44,456 nt of DNA, from assembly GCA_016932255.1 (NCBI GenBank), contig JAFGDE010000021.1, positions 1 to 44,456 on the forward strand. The letters are read 5' to 3'. How positions within the stretch are numbered: the first letter of the stretch is position 1; each line of letters opens with the position of its first letter. The notes under the pieces were generated by a model. That model was not told where the DNA came from. It did not search any database and saw nothing but the letters and a program-made list of their open reading frames with translations. This document shows, piece after piece, positions 33,184-40,338 of the stretch. The position numbers were made by a program, and so were the translations under genes. This DNA comes from Candidatus Saganbacteria bacterium. Lineage in GTDB: Bacteria; Margulisbacteria; WOR-1; O2-12-FULL-45-9.

Positions 33184-34502
33184 CCGCGCTTAAGATCGAT
33201 TACGATAAATATGTCCAGGCGATCGAACGCGCTGATCTGGTCAAGGTTATTGGCAAGGTTGTGCAGGTTGTTGGTTTGATCATAGAGGCACAGGTCGGCG
33301 GGGTTTCCGTCGGCGATCTTTGCTCCATCCGTTTGGAAAAGGACAACCGCAGTGCCTTTGCCGAAGTGGTCGGTTTTCGCGAAAACAGAGTGCTCCTGAT
33401 GCCTCTTGGTTCGACCGCAGGCATTTCTCCGGGTTCGCAGGTCGTGGCCGCCGGCCGGCCGTTGATGGTCAGGGTTGGTCAGGATATCCTCGGCAGGGTG
33501 TTGAACGGCCTGGGCCAGCCGGTCGACGGCAAAGGCCCGATAATAGGCGATACTGATTGTCCGCTCGACGCTGACCCGCCGGATCCAGTCAAGCGTCCCA
33601 GGATCACCGAGGTCATGAAGGTCGGCGTTCGCGCGATCGACGGAATGCTGACCGTGGGTCGCGGCCAGCGTATTGGTATCTTTGCCGGATCGGGCGTCGG
33701 TAAATCAACAGCCATGGGCATGATAGCCCGCAATGCTGAAGCACAGGTCAACGTTATTGCGCTGGTCGGGGAGCGTGGTCGCGAGGTGCGCGATTTTATC
33801 GAGGAATCGCTGGGCGAGGAAGGCTTGAAAAAATCAGTTGTCGTAGCTGCGACATCAGACCAGCCGCCGCTGATCCGCCTGAAAGCGGCTTTTGTCGCTA
33901 CAGCGATAGGCGAATATTTCCGCAACCAGGGCAAGCGTGTCATTATGATGATGGACTCGACCACTCGTTTTGCCATGGCCCAGCGTGAGATCGGCCTGGC
34001 GGCGGGTGAGCCGCCGACCACAAAAGGGTACACGCCCTCGGTCTTTGCGCTGCTGCCCCGTTTAATGGAACGATCCGGCACATCAGAAAAAGGCTCGATA
34101 ACCGCTTTTTATACGATCTTGGTGGAAGGCGATGATATGAACGAACCTATCGCTGACCATTCGCGTTCAATCCTAGACGGGCATATTATGCTGTCGCGCG
34201 ATCTGGCCGCGCGCAATCATTATCCCGCGATCGATGTGCCGCACAGTGTTTCGCGTTTGATGACCAACCTTGTAACAGATGAACACAAAAAAGCGGCCGG
34301 CAAGCTGCGCGAGGTGCTGGCGCGCTATACTGAAGCTGAGGACCTGATCAATATCGGCGCCTATGTCAAGGGCAGCAACCCAAAGATCGATTACGCCCTG
34401 ACCAAGATCGATCAGGTCAACGCCTTTTTAAAACAGGGCACGTTTGAAAAGGTGAAATACGAAGAAACGGTTAAAAAACTGATCGCTATCTTTGCAAAAT
34501 AA
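33180..34502 (+). CDS. fliI: FliI, flagellum-specific export ATPase
   Basis: F1-beta-like ATPase: Walker A GSGVGKST at residues 170-177, VIALVGERGREVRDF, Walker B region VIMMMDSTTRFAMAQREIGLAAGEPPTTKGYTPSVF (in segments) and LPRLMERSG, diagnostic of FliI/type III ATPases. Length 440, standard. It unfolds and feeds export substrates and chaperones to the FlhA-FlhB gate. The N-terminal domain lacks extensions. Flagellar rather than injectisome class is supported by the neighbours. Confidence 0.97.
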   Translation: MTALKIDYDKYVQAIERADLVKVIGKVVQVVGLIIEAQVGGVSVGDLCSIRLEKDNRSAFAEVVGFRENRVLLMPLGSTAGISPGSQVVAAGRPLMVRVGQDILGRVLNGLGQPVDGKGPIIGDTDCPLDADPPDPVKRPRITEVMKVGVRAIDGMLTVGRGQRIGIFAGSGVGKSTAMGMIARNAEAQVNVIALVGERGREVRDFIEESLGEEGLKKSVVVAATSDQPPLIRLKAAFVATAIGEYFRNQGKRVIMMMDSTTRFAMAQREIGLAAGEPPTTKGYTPSVFALLPRLMERSGTSEKGSITAFYTILVEGDDMNEPIADHSRSILDGHIMLSRDLAARNHYPAIDVPHSVSRLMTNLVTDEHKKAAGKLREVLARYTEAEDLINIGAYVKGSNPKIDYALTKIDQVNAFLKQGTFEKVKYEETVKKLIAIFAK

Positions 34503-34514
34503 CGGAGGAAAAAC

Positions 34515-34982
34515 GTGGCCAAGCCGAAACCGGGCAAGAAATTTAAATACGATCTTGAGTCGGTGCTTAAGGTAAGGGCGATCAGGGAAAAGCAGGAACA
34601 GGAAAAGTTCGCTGAAGAACAGCGTAACTACATGACAGAAAAAGAGAGGGAAGAGCAGATAGAGAAGAAAAAGCTTAGCAAAGAGGATGAATTGCGCGGC
34701 GTTTTTAAAAAGGGGCCGATCAGCGATTTCAGCCGCGTGCTCCAGCGCAAGGCCCATCTAGAAGTGCTTAAGGACGATCTGGACAAGCAGGTCGAGAAAG
34801 TGATCGAGGCTAGCAAACAGCTTGAGGAGCAGAGGGCTAAACTGATCTCTTCCATGAAGGACAAGAAGATCATGGAAAAGCACAAGGAAAAGAAGCTAAA
34901 AGAATACGATAAGATGATGCTCGACTTGGAAACTAAATTCCTCGATGAGATAGCTACCGAGAGGTTCAAGCACCAGAACTGA
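34515..34982 (+). CDS. fliJ: FliJ, export apparatus stalk protein
   Basis: A 155-residue, entirely charged coiled-coil protein beginning KFKYDLESVLKVRAIREKQEQEKFAE, the usual FliJ N-terminal pattern (F-L..VL..R...E), and placed directly after fliI. GTG start with CGGAGG upstream. It links the FliI hexamer to FlhA. It is the last gene of the operon; its TGA directly abuts the convergent rpmB stop in the palindrome TGATCA (34980-34985). Confidence 0.88.
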   Translation: MAKPKPGKKFKYDLESVLKVRAIREKQEQEKFAEEQRNYMTEKEREEQIEKKKLSKEDELRGVFKKGPISDFSRVLQRKAHLEVLKDDLDKQVEKVIEASKQLEEQRAKLISSMKDKKIMEKHKEKKLKEYDKMMLDLETKFLDEIATERFKHQN

Positions 34983-35174
34983 TCAGATAGCTTTTCTGAC
35001 CTTGCCGGCCTTCAGGCACTTAGTGCAGACGTATTCCTTGCTCTTCTTGCCGGCGATAAAAATGTTGACCTTCTGAAGATTTGGCTTGAATAAGCGCTTG
35101 CTTGCGCGGTTGCTGTGCGAACGCTTATTGCCGCTCAATGATTTTTTGCCGCAAACGACACATTTTCTGCTCAT
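34983..35174 (-). CDS. rpmB: Ribosomal protein bL28
   Basis: 63 residues, beginning [26 protein letters not shown], with [12 protein letters not shown] and [10 protein letters not shown]; the two CxxC pairs (CVVC, CTKC) form the zinc site of the C+ form of L28. A monocistronic unit divergent from recG, with a TTGTCA-N17-TATACT promoter ending ten bases before the ATG. Confidence 0.97.
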   Translation of the reverse strand: MSRKCVVCGKKSLSGNKRSHSNRASKRLFKPNLQKVNIFIAGKKSKEYVCTKCLKAGKVRKAI

Positions 35175-35179
35175 AGTGA

Positions 35180-35208
35180 TTTATAGTATATCATATCTGT
35201 GTTAAAAT
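35180..35208 (+). promoter_or_regulatory. Sigma-70 promoter of recG
   Basis: TTTATA (35180-35185), 17-base spacer, TAAAAT (35203-35208); the ATG is 17 bases further on, with no Shine-Dalgarno. It overlaps the opposing rpmB promoter almost completely, so the two should compete for polymerase. Confidence 0.6.
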
Positions 35209-35213
35209 GACAA
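35185..35213 (-). promoter_or_regulatory. Sigma-70 promoter of rpmB
   Basis: On the minus strand TTGTCA (35213-35208), 17 bases, TATACT (35190-35185), ending ten bases before the ATG at 35174. No Shine-Dalgarno; nearly leaderless. Confidence 0.75.
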
Positions 35214-35225
35214 TCTACACTAATT

Positions 35226-37283
35226 ATGGCACTCAATACCACTAGCGCACGTTCAGGATTGAAAATGCTGGCCCAGTATCTCAAGGGGGTCGGCCCAAAA
35301 GTAGCCAAGCTGTTGCGCAAACTTGGCATTGAAACGGTCGAAGACCTGGTCTATTTCTTTCCCAGGGATTATGAGGACCGCTCCAACCCGACCGGCATTG
35401 CCGACCTGCAGCTGGGCCGAACGGCTGTTGTCCGGGCAAGGATAGACGATCTTGACCACAAACTGACCAGGAACAGGTTCTCCGTGCTCAAGGCTGACCT
35501 GGCCGACAGGACCGGTTCTATCCAGGCGGTCTGGTTCAATCAGCCGTTCCTGGCGCGGATGCTGAGACGCGGCATGAAGGTCATTGTTTCCGGCAAGGTT
35601 GAGTTCTCTGAATTTGACGAAGTCAAGCAGTTAACGGTCAAGGATTATGAGATCGACACGGGGCAGAACCAGGGGATCGTGCCTTTTTATTCGCTGACCG
35701 AAGGGCTTTATCTCAAGAAGGTCAGGTCCATAGTCAGAGCAGCGCTGGAGCAGGGCCTGCCGGAGGTCATTGATTGGCTGCCGGAAGCTTTGGGCAAAAA
35801 GCATAAGCTAATCGCGTTGCGGGACGCGCTCCTCGGATTGCATCAGCCAAAGAAAATGTCGGAGATCGAACCGGCTCGCCGCCGCCTGGCGTTCGATGAT
35901 CTGTTCCTTTTCCAGCTGGGCCTGGCACTGCGACGTAAAAAGGTCAAGACCGCCCAGGGCAACGCTTTGGATATCGATCTTTCTGTGCTGGATGAGTTCC
36001 GGGCCTCTCTGTCCTTCAAGTTCACTGCCGCTCAGGACAGGGTCCTAAGTGATATTCTGGCAGACATGCGCTCGGCAGCTCCCATGAACCGTCTGGTCCA
36101 GGGAGATGTCGGTTCCGGTAAGACGATCGTGGCCGCGGCCGCCGCTTTGCTGGCGATCAAGGCCGGCTATCAAGCTGCGCTTATGGCCCCGACCGAAATA
36201 CTGGCGCAGCAACACTTTGAAAAGATGATCAGATTACCAGGGTATCAGAACATCAGGGTTGAGCTATTGACTGGCAACACAGCTAGAATACGGAAGACCA
36301 AAGACCAAAGACCGAAGACTGATCTGTTAATTGGCACGCACGCTCTCATCCAGAAGACGGTCGAATTTAGCCGGCTTGGCCTGGTCATCATTGATGAACA
36401 ACACCGGTTCGGCGTGCTGCAGCGGGCTGATCTGGTCAAAAAAGGCAGCAATCCGGACGTCCTGGTCATGACCGCGACCCCGATCCCCAGGTCGCTGGCC
36501 TTGACCGTCTATGGCGATCTGGACCGTTCCGTGATCAATGAAATGCCTCCCGGCCGCACACCGGTCAAAACATATTTCGTGCCTGAGGACAAGCGCGGTA
36601 GCGCTTATGAGTTCATACGCAATGAGGTCAAAGCCGGACGCCAGGCCTATGTTGTCTGTCCGCTGGTCGAGGAATCGGAAAAGATCGATCTGCGCGCTGC
36701 CATGGACGAGGCTGACCGTCTTAAGCGCGATATTTTCCCTGAGTACAGCGTCGGTTTGATGCACGGCCGGCTGAAAAGCGAGGACAAGGACCGGATCATG
36801 GCTGAATTCAAGTCCGGCGGGCTCGATATCCTGGTCTCGACCACGGTCATTGAAGTGGGGATCGATGTGCCTAACGCTTCTGTCATGATCATCGAGCATG
36901 CCGAACGTTTCGGCTTGTCCCAGCTGCATCAACTCCGCGGCAGGATCGGCAGGGGAGCCCAGCAATCATATTGTTTTCTGCTGGCTGAGGCAAAGTCCAA
37001 AGAGGCCAAATTGCGGCTCAAGGCCATGATCGACTCGACCGACGGTTTTCATATAGCGGAGGTCGATCTCCGATTGAGGGGGCCTGGCGATTACTGCGGC
37101 ACCCGGCAGAGCGGTTTGCCAAACTTTCGGGTTGCTGATATAATTAGGGACGAAAAAATCCTGAAAGAAGCCAGAAAAGCGGCTTTCGATCTGGTCGAAG
37201 AAGATATAAACAGTGCGCGTAATATCTGGAAAAGCCAGGGGCAAAAAGCTGAAAAGCCCGCCTCGGGCGCGACCTTTAACTGA
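35226..37283 (+). CDS. recG: RecG, branch-migrating DNA helicase
   Basis: Superfamily 2 helicase that remodels stalled forks and Holliday junctions. The wedge/OB domain covers about residues 60-150 (RARIDDLDHKLTRNRFSVLKADLADRTGSIQAVWFNQPFL, in parts). Walker A GDVGSGKT at 293-300, DEQHRFG from residue 390, TATPIPRSLALT, and the C-terminal LHQLRGRIGRG and LRLRGPGDYCGTRQSG are all family marks. Length 685, normal. Residues about 357-366 (KTKDQRPKT) are encoded by a heptamer array and replace the usual helix between LTG and IGTHAL. The 3' end overlaps rsmD by 71 bases. Confidence 0.97.
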   Translation: MALNTTSARSGLKMLAQYLKGVGPKVAKLLRKLGIETVEDLVYFFPRDYEDRSNPTGIADLQLGRTAVVRARIDDLDHKLTRNRFSVLKADLADRTGSIQAVWFNQPFLARMLRRGMKVIVSGKVEFSEFDEVKQLTVKDYEIDTGQNQGIVPFYSLTEGLYLKKVRSIVRAALEQGLPEVIDWLPEALGKKHKLIALRDALLGLHQPKKMSEIEPARRRLAFDDLFLFQLGLALRRKKVKTAQGNALDIDLSVLDEFRASLSFKFTAAQDRVLSDILADMRSAAPMNRLVQGDVGSGKTIVAAAAALLAIKAGYQAALMAPTEILAQQHFEKMIRLPGYQNIRVELLTGNTARIRKTKDQRPKTDLLIGTHALIQKTVEFSRLGLVIIDEQHRFGVLQRADLVKKGSNPDVLVMTATPIPRSLALTVYGDLDRSVINEMPPGRTPVKTYFVPEDKRGSAYEFIRNEVKAGRQAYVVCPLVEESEKIDLRAAMDEADRLKRDIFPEYSVGLMHGRLKSEDKDRIMAEFKSGGLDILVSTTVIEVGIDVPNASVMIIEHAERFGLSQLHQLRGRIGRGAQQSYCFLLAEAKSKEAKLRLKAMIDSTDGFHIAEVDLRLRGPGDYCGTRQSGLPNFRVADIIRDEKILKEARKAAFDLVEEDINSARNIWKSQGQKAEKPASGATFN
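36294..36321. repeat. Heptanucleotide array inside recG, unit AAGACCA
   Basis: Four consecutive 7-base units: AAGACCA, AAGACCA, AAGACCG, AAGACTG. It encodes the Lys/Asp/Thr/Pro-rich residues between the conserved LTG and GTHAL motifs of RecG without breaking the frame (28 bases plus flanking change). Confidence 0.75.
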
Positions 37284-37812
37284 CAGGGCCAAAGAAGCCT
37301 TGTTCAATATATTGCAGGGGAGGATCGAGGGGATACGGTTCCTTGATCTCTTTGCCGGGTCCGGCGCTGTGGGGATCGAGGCTTTGTCGCGGGGGGCTGC
37401 GCAGGTTGTGTTCGTTGAGCAAAACCGTCAGGCTGTCCGGGTGATCAAGCAGAATCTTGAGAATACGGGATTGGGCCAGGCATCTGGTATCATGCCTCAG
37501 GAAGTAGGCAAGGCTCTCAAGCTCCTGAGGACGCAAGGCAAACGCTTTGATATCATCTTTCTGGGCGCGCCTTATGACAGCCCTGACCTCGAGCAAGCCC
37601 TTGAGTTTTTGGGGGAAGACGGACTGATCAAAGAGGCTGGCCTGGTCATTGCCGAGCACCGGCGCCAGCATAAGATCGCGGCAGAGTACGGGCGGTTGAA
37701 TTCTGTTCGGGAAACAAGGTACGGTGAGACCGTGCTGACATTCTATCGAATGACGGAACCTGCGAGTGAACCCTGCCTGCCGGCAGGTACGGCTCGCGCT
37801 TCCTTGGAATAG
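37213..37812 (+). CDS. rsmD: RsmD-family 16S rRNA guanine-N2 methyltransferase with altered catalytic motif
   Basis: N-terminal MRVISGKARGKKLKSPP..RPLTDRAKEALFNIL and motif I FLDLFAGSGAVGIEAL (about residues 43-58) identify RsmD, which methylates G966 of 16S rRNA. Motif IV, normally D/N-P-P-Y, reads GAPY (residues 118-121, LGAPYD), so the catalytic Asp and one Pro are missing. GTG start at 37213 inside recG gives the family's normal N-terminus. The last 20 residues (after VLTFYR) are encoded by a hairpin repeat and are not part of the family fold. Confidence 0.88.
   Translation: MRVISGKARGKKLKSPPRARPLTDRAKEALFNILQGRIEGIRFLDLFAGSGAVGIEALSRGAAQVVFVEQNRQAVRVIKQNLENTGLGQASGIMPQEVGKALKLLRTQGKRFDIIFLGAPYDSPDLEQALEFLGEDGLIKEAGLVIAEHRRQHKIAAEYGRLNSVRETRYGETVLTFYRMTEPASEPCLPAGTARASLE
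37755..37806. repeat. Hairpin repeat, copy 2, inside the 3' end of rsmD
   Basis: Core AACCTGCGAGTGAAC at 37757-37771; GCGAG pairs with CTCGC (37793-37797) and GGAA with TTCC. The loop carries the CCTGCCTGCCGGCAGG insertion shared with copy 1. The element encodes the C-terminal extension of RsmD. Confidence 0.65.
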
Positions 37813-37818
37813 GAGAAA

Positions 37819-37846
37819 GGAACCGAGGCGTTCAGCCTCAGGTTCC
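37819..37846. repeat. Hairpin repeat, copy 3, before coaD
   Basis: GGAACC (37819-37824) pairs with GGTTCC (37841-37846) and GAGGC with GCCTC, loop GTTCA, one A bulge. On the minus strand the core is AACCTGAGGCTGAAC. It fills most of the 41-base gap between rsmD and coaD. Confidence 0.75.
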
Positions 37847-37853
37847 CTAAACA

Positions 37854-38324
37854 ATGAAGACAGCGATATACCCGGGTAGTTTTGATCCGGTGACCAACGG
37901 TCATATTGATGTGATAGAAAGAGCGGCGAAGCTCTTCACTAAGGTCATAGTCGCTGTTATACGTAATCCTGAAAAAAAATCGCGTTTCACGCTGGAACAA
38001 AGGGTTGAAATGCTGAAAGAATGTCTTTCCGGAGACAAGAACGTTATTGTAGAAAGCTTTGATGGCCTGCTGGTCGATTATGCCAGGAAGAAAAAGGCCA
38101 ATATCATTGTGAGAGGCTTGCGGGCTGTCTCTGATTTCGATTATGAGTTCCAGATGGCCCTGACCAACCGAAAAATGGCGCCGGATATCGAAACTCTGTT
38201 CTTCATGACTGATTATAAATATTCCTATCTCTCCTCAAGTTTCGTTAAACAGATCGCTCATTTTGGCGGCGACGTCAGTGAGCTGGTGCCGAAAGCTGTT
38301 GCGCAAAAGTTAAAGGAGGCTTGA
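37854..38324 (+). CDS. coaD: CoaD, phosphopantetheine adenylyltransferase
   Basis: Fourth enzyme of coenzyme A synthesis: ATP plus 4'-phosphopantetheine gives dephospho-CoA. Nucleotidyltransferase motif YPGSFDPVTNGHIDVIERA with the T/HxGH-type NGH, IIVRGLRAVSDFDYEFQMALTNRKM and YSYLSSSFVKQIAHFGGDVSELVP are standard. Length 156, normal. No clear Shine-Dalgarno; hairpin copy 3 lies just upstream. Confidence 0.97.
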   Translation: MKTAIYPGSFDPVTNGHIDVIERAAKLFTKVIVAVIRNPEKKSRFTLEQRVEMLKECLSGDKNVIVESFDGLLVDYARKKKANIIVRGLRAVSDFDYEFQMALTNRKMAPDIETLFFMTDYKYSYLSSSFVKQIAHFGGDVSELVPKAVAQKLKEA

Positions 38325-38326
38325 TC

Positions 38327-38812
38327 ATGGAAATCCTGGGTTTACTGGACACGCTGGAGTCAATGATCCTTGACGGCAGTAAGATACCGTTGACAAAAAA
38401 GGTGATCGTTAACGAAGATAAAATCCTCGGGATAATCGATAAAATGCGCCTGGTCCTGCAGAGCGGCAAAAAGGGCTTTGCCAAGGAAGCGATCGCTTCC
38501 AAGCAGGGGAAGGCACAGGCTCAGGAACAGGCCCAGGTCAGGGCACAAGCCCAGACACAGGTTGAGGGACAGGAACAGGAGCAGGGACAGGCACAGGGAT
38601 CGACACAAGAAGAGGCCAAGGCTGTGGAGGTCCTGCAGCAGGCCTATCAGATGGCTCGCGAGATCCGTGAAGGCGCTGACCGATATGCTGATGAGGTCCT
38701 GGCCAATCTGGAAGCCACTTCATCGCGCATCCTGCGCACGATCAAGGCCGGCCGGCAAAGACTTGATAAGGGCACAGGAGCCTCGCAGGAAAAGGTAGGA
38801 GAGAACCAGTGA
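38327..38812 (+). CDS. Gln-rich coiled-coil protein between coaD and rph, 161 aa
   Basis: Start at 38327, seven bases after AAAGGAGG; an in-frame TTG at 38321 is less likely. Residues 1-50 form a helical domain ([38 protein letters not shown]), residues 62-92 are a Gln/Ala/Glu tract, and residues 95-155 form a second charged helix ([35 protein letters not shown]) resembling DivIVA or ATP-synthase b-subunit-like helices. Short proteins of this pattern beside coaD occur in several phyla, but I know no function. It overlaps rph by four bases. Confidence 0.75.
   Translation: MEILGLLDTLESMILDGSKIPLTKKVIVNEDKILGIIDKMRLVLQSGKKGFAKEAIASKQGKAQAQEQAQVRAQAQTQVEGQEQEQGQAQGSTQEEAKAVEVLQQAYQMAREIREGADRYADEVLANLEATSSRILRTIKAGRQRLDKGTGASQEKVGENQ
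38512..38600. repeat. Imperfect 6-base coding repeat (CAGGMM/ACAGG type)
   Basis: About fifteen tandem imperfect units of CAGG plus two bases encode the Gln/Ala/Glu/Gly tract ([19 protein letters not shown]). A 6-base period keeps the frame, so length could vary by slippage without loss of the protein. Confidence 0.7.
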
Positions 38813-39528
38813 AACGGCCTGACGGCAGGGCCGCGACCCAGCTGCGCCAGATCAAGATTACCCGGCGATATCTGAAGCACCCTGAAGGTTCGGTCCTCAT
38901 TGAAATGGGGGATACCAAGGTCATTTGCACGGCTTGCGTTGCCGAGAGCGTGCCTCATCATCGCAAAGGCAGCGGTCTTGGCTGGGTCACAGCTGAGTAT
39001 GCGATGCTGCCTGCTGCAACAGAACAGCGTTCAATGCGTGAGCATATGCATGGCAAAACGCGAGGTCGCACCCAGGAGATCCAGCGTCTGATCGGCCGGT
39101 CTCTGCGCGCGGTCGTTGATATGGGCAAGCTGGGCGAGCGCACGATCTATATCGATACCGACGTCATTCAGGCAGACGGCGGCACCAGGACCGCGTCGAT
39201 CACCGGGGCTTTTGTAGCATTGTATGACGCGGTGGCGCATTTGCGCAAAACGCGCTTGATCGAAGAGGACCCGATCATTGAATTCCTGGCCGCGACCAGC
39301 GTGGGGATCTTTGACGGTAAACCTGTCCTTGACCTGCCTTATGCTGAAGATCTGAAGGCAGAGGTCGATATGAACGTGGTCATGACGGAATCTGGCAAGT
39401 TCATTGAGGTGCAGGGAACAGCCGAAGGCCAGCCTTTCAGCCAGAAGGAATTGAACGACATGCTCGATCTGGCGGCTTCAGGCATTGCCAAACTTATAAA
39501 GAAGCAGAAGGAAGTATTACGTAAATAA
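38809..39528 (+). CDS. rph: RNase PH
   Basis: Phosphorolytic 3'-5' exoribonuclease that trims tRNA 3' ends. N-terminal [65 protein letters not shown], and [23 protein letters not shown] are all diagnostic (separate segments). Length 239, normal. ATGA-type overlap with the preceding Gln-rich gene. Confidence 0.97.
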   Translation: MKRPDGRAATQLRQIKITRRYLKHPEGSVLIEMGDTKVICTACVAESVPHHRKGSGLGWVTAEYAMLPAATEQRSMREHMHGKTRGRTQEIQRLIGRSLRAVVDMGKLGERTIYIDTDVIQADGGTRTASITGAFVALYDAVAHLRKTRLIEEDPIIEFLAATSVGIFDGKPVLDLPYAEDLKAEVDMNVVMTESGKFIEVQGTAEGQPFSQKELNDMLDLAASGIAKLIKKQKEVLRK

Positions 39529-39532
39529 TCAC

Positions 39533-39566
39533 GCTGAAACCTGAGGCTGAACGACTCGGTTCCAGC
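39533..39566. repeat. Hairpin repeat, copy 4
   Basis: Core AACCTGAGGCTGAAC at 39538-39552; GCTG (39533) pairs with CAGC (39563), AACC with GGTT, and GAGGC with GACTC with one mismatch. First of two tandem copies in the 90-base rph-rmlA gap. Confidence 0.7.
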
Positions 39567-39570
39567 TGCT

Positions 39571-39604
39571 CGATCAACCGCGACGTTCAGTCGCAGGTTG
39601 ATCG
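39571..39604. repeat. Hairpin repeat, copy 5
   Basis: CGATCAACC (39571-39579) pairs with GGTTGATCG (39596-39604), GCGAC with GTCGC, loop GTTCA, one A bulge. The minus-strand core is AACCTGCGACTGAAC. It ends at the Shine-Dalgarno AAAGGAGA of rmlA, so folding could affect rmlA translation. Confidence 0.75.
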
Positions 39605-39618
39605 AAAGGAGAGATCTA

Positions 39619-40338
39619 ATGAAGGGAATAATTCTAGCTGGCGGAACGGGATCTCGCTTGTTCCCGTTAACTAAGGTTACAAATAAGCACTTGCTGCCGG
39701 TCGGCCGCAAGCCCATGATCTATCATCCGATCGAAAAAATGACCTCAGCCGGGATAGAAGAGATCCTGATAGTGACTGGCGTGGATCATATGGGCGATGT
39801 GGTCGCTCTTTTGGGCAGCGGCAAGGATTTCGGCTGCCGTTTCACTTATAAGGTCCAGGACGAGGCCGGCGGCATTGCTCAGGCCCTGGGGCTGGCTGAG
39901 AACTTTGTCGGCGACGATCAAATGGTCGTTATCCTTGGGGATAATATCTTTCAGGATGACTTGGCTCCGGTTGTGGAAGCTTTTAAGAAACAGAAGACAG
40001 GGGCTAGGGTCCTAGTCCAGAAAGTGCCAGACCCGCACCGTTTCGGCGTGGTCGAGATCAAAAATGACAAGATAGTTTCCATTGAGGAAAAGCCGAAAAA
40101 ACCAAAGAGCGATCTAGTCATTGCCGGCATATATCTTTATGATCCCGAAGTGTTCAAGATAGTCAGGACGTTAAAACCTTCAAAACGGGGTGAATTAGAG
40201 ATCTCTGATGTCAATCGCGCTTATATGGCCAAGAGCAAGCTAAGATATGATATCCTAAAAGGCTGGTGGACCGATGCCGGGACGTTCGAATCACTGGAAA
40301 AGGCAACTTTACTGTCGGAGGGCAGGATTAAGCTGTGA
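39619..40338 (+). CDS. rmlA: RmlA-type glucose-1-phosphate thymidylyltransferase
   Basis: First step of dTDP-rhamnose and related sugars: dTTP plus glucose-1-phosphate gives dTDP-glucose. Signature KGIILAGGTGSRLFPLTKVTNKHLLPVGRKPMIYHPIE, VILGDNIFQDDL, VQKVPDPHRFGVVEI, ELEISDVNRAYM and GWWTDAGTFESL. I start at the ATG at 39619 after AAAGGAGA; an in-frame TTG at 39598 lies inside hairpin copy 5. Length 239, the short RmlA form common outside Proteobacteria. Overlaps rmlB by four bases. Confidence 0.92.
   Translation: MKGIILAGGTGSRLFPLTKVTNKHLLPVGRKPMIYHPIEKMTSAGIEEILIVTGVDHMGDVVALLGSGKDFGCRFTYKVQDEAGGIAQALGLAENFVGDDQMVVILGDNIFQDDLAPVVEAFKKQKTGARVLVQKVPDPHRFGVVEIKNDKIVSIEEKPKKPKSDLVIAGIYLYDPEVFKIVRTLKPSKRGELEISDVNRAYMAKSKLRYDILKGWWTDAGTFESLEKATLLSEGRIKL

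Noticed and set aside
22364-34982. Reading the export genes as a virulence-type injectisome
   Set aside because: FlgB, FlgC, FlgF, FlgG, FlgH, FlgI and FliE are flagellum-specific and no secretin or needle/translocon gene is recognisable, so the apparatus is flagellar in origin.
38512-38600. CRISPR-like or minisatellite array
   Set aside because: Units are 6 bases, imperfect and contiguous with no spacers, and encode an in-frame Gln/Ala tract of a real gene.
37819-39604. Hairpin repeats as intrinsic terminators
   Set aside because: None is followed by a T-run, two are tandem, one is inside a coding region, and conserved loop bases with varying stems do not fit a terminator.
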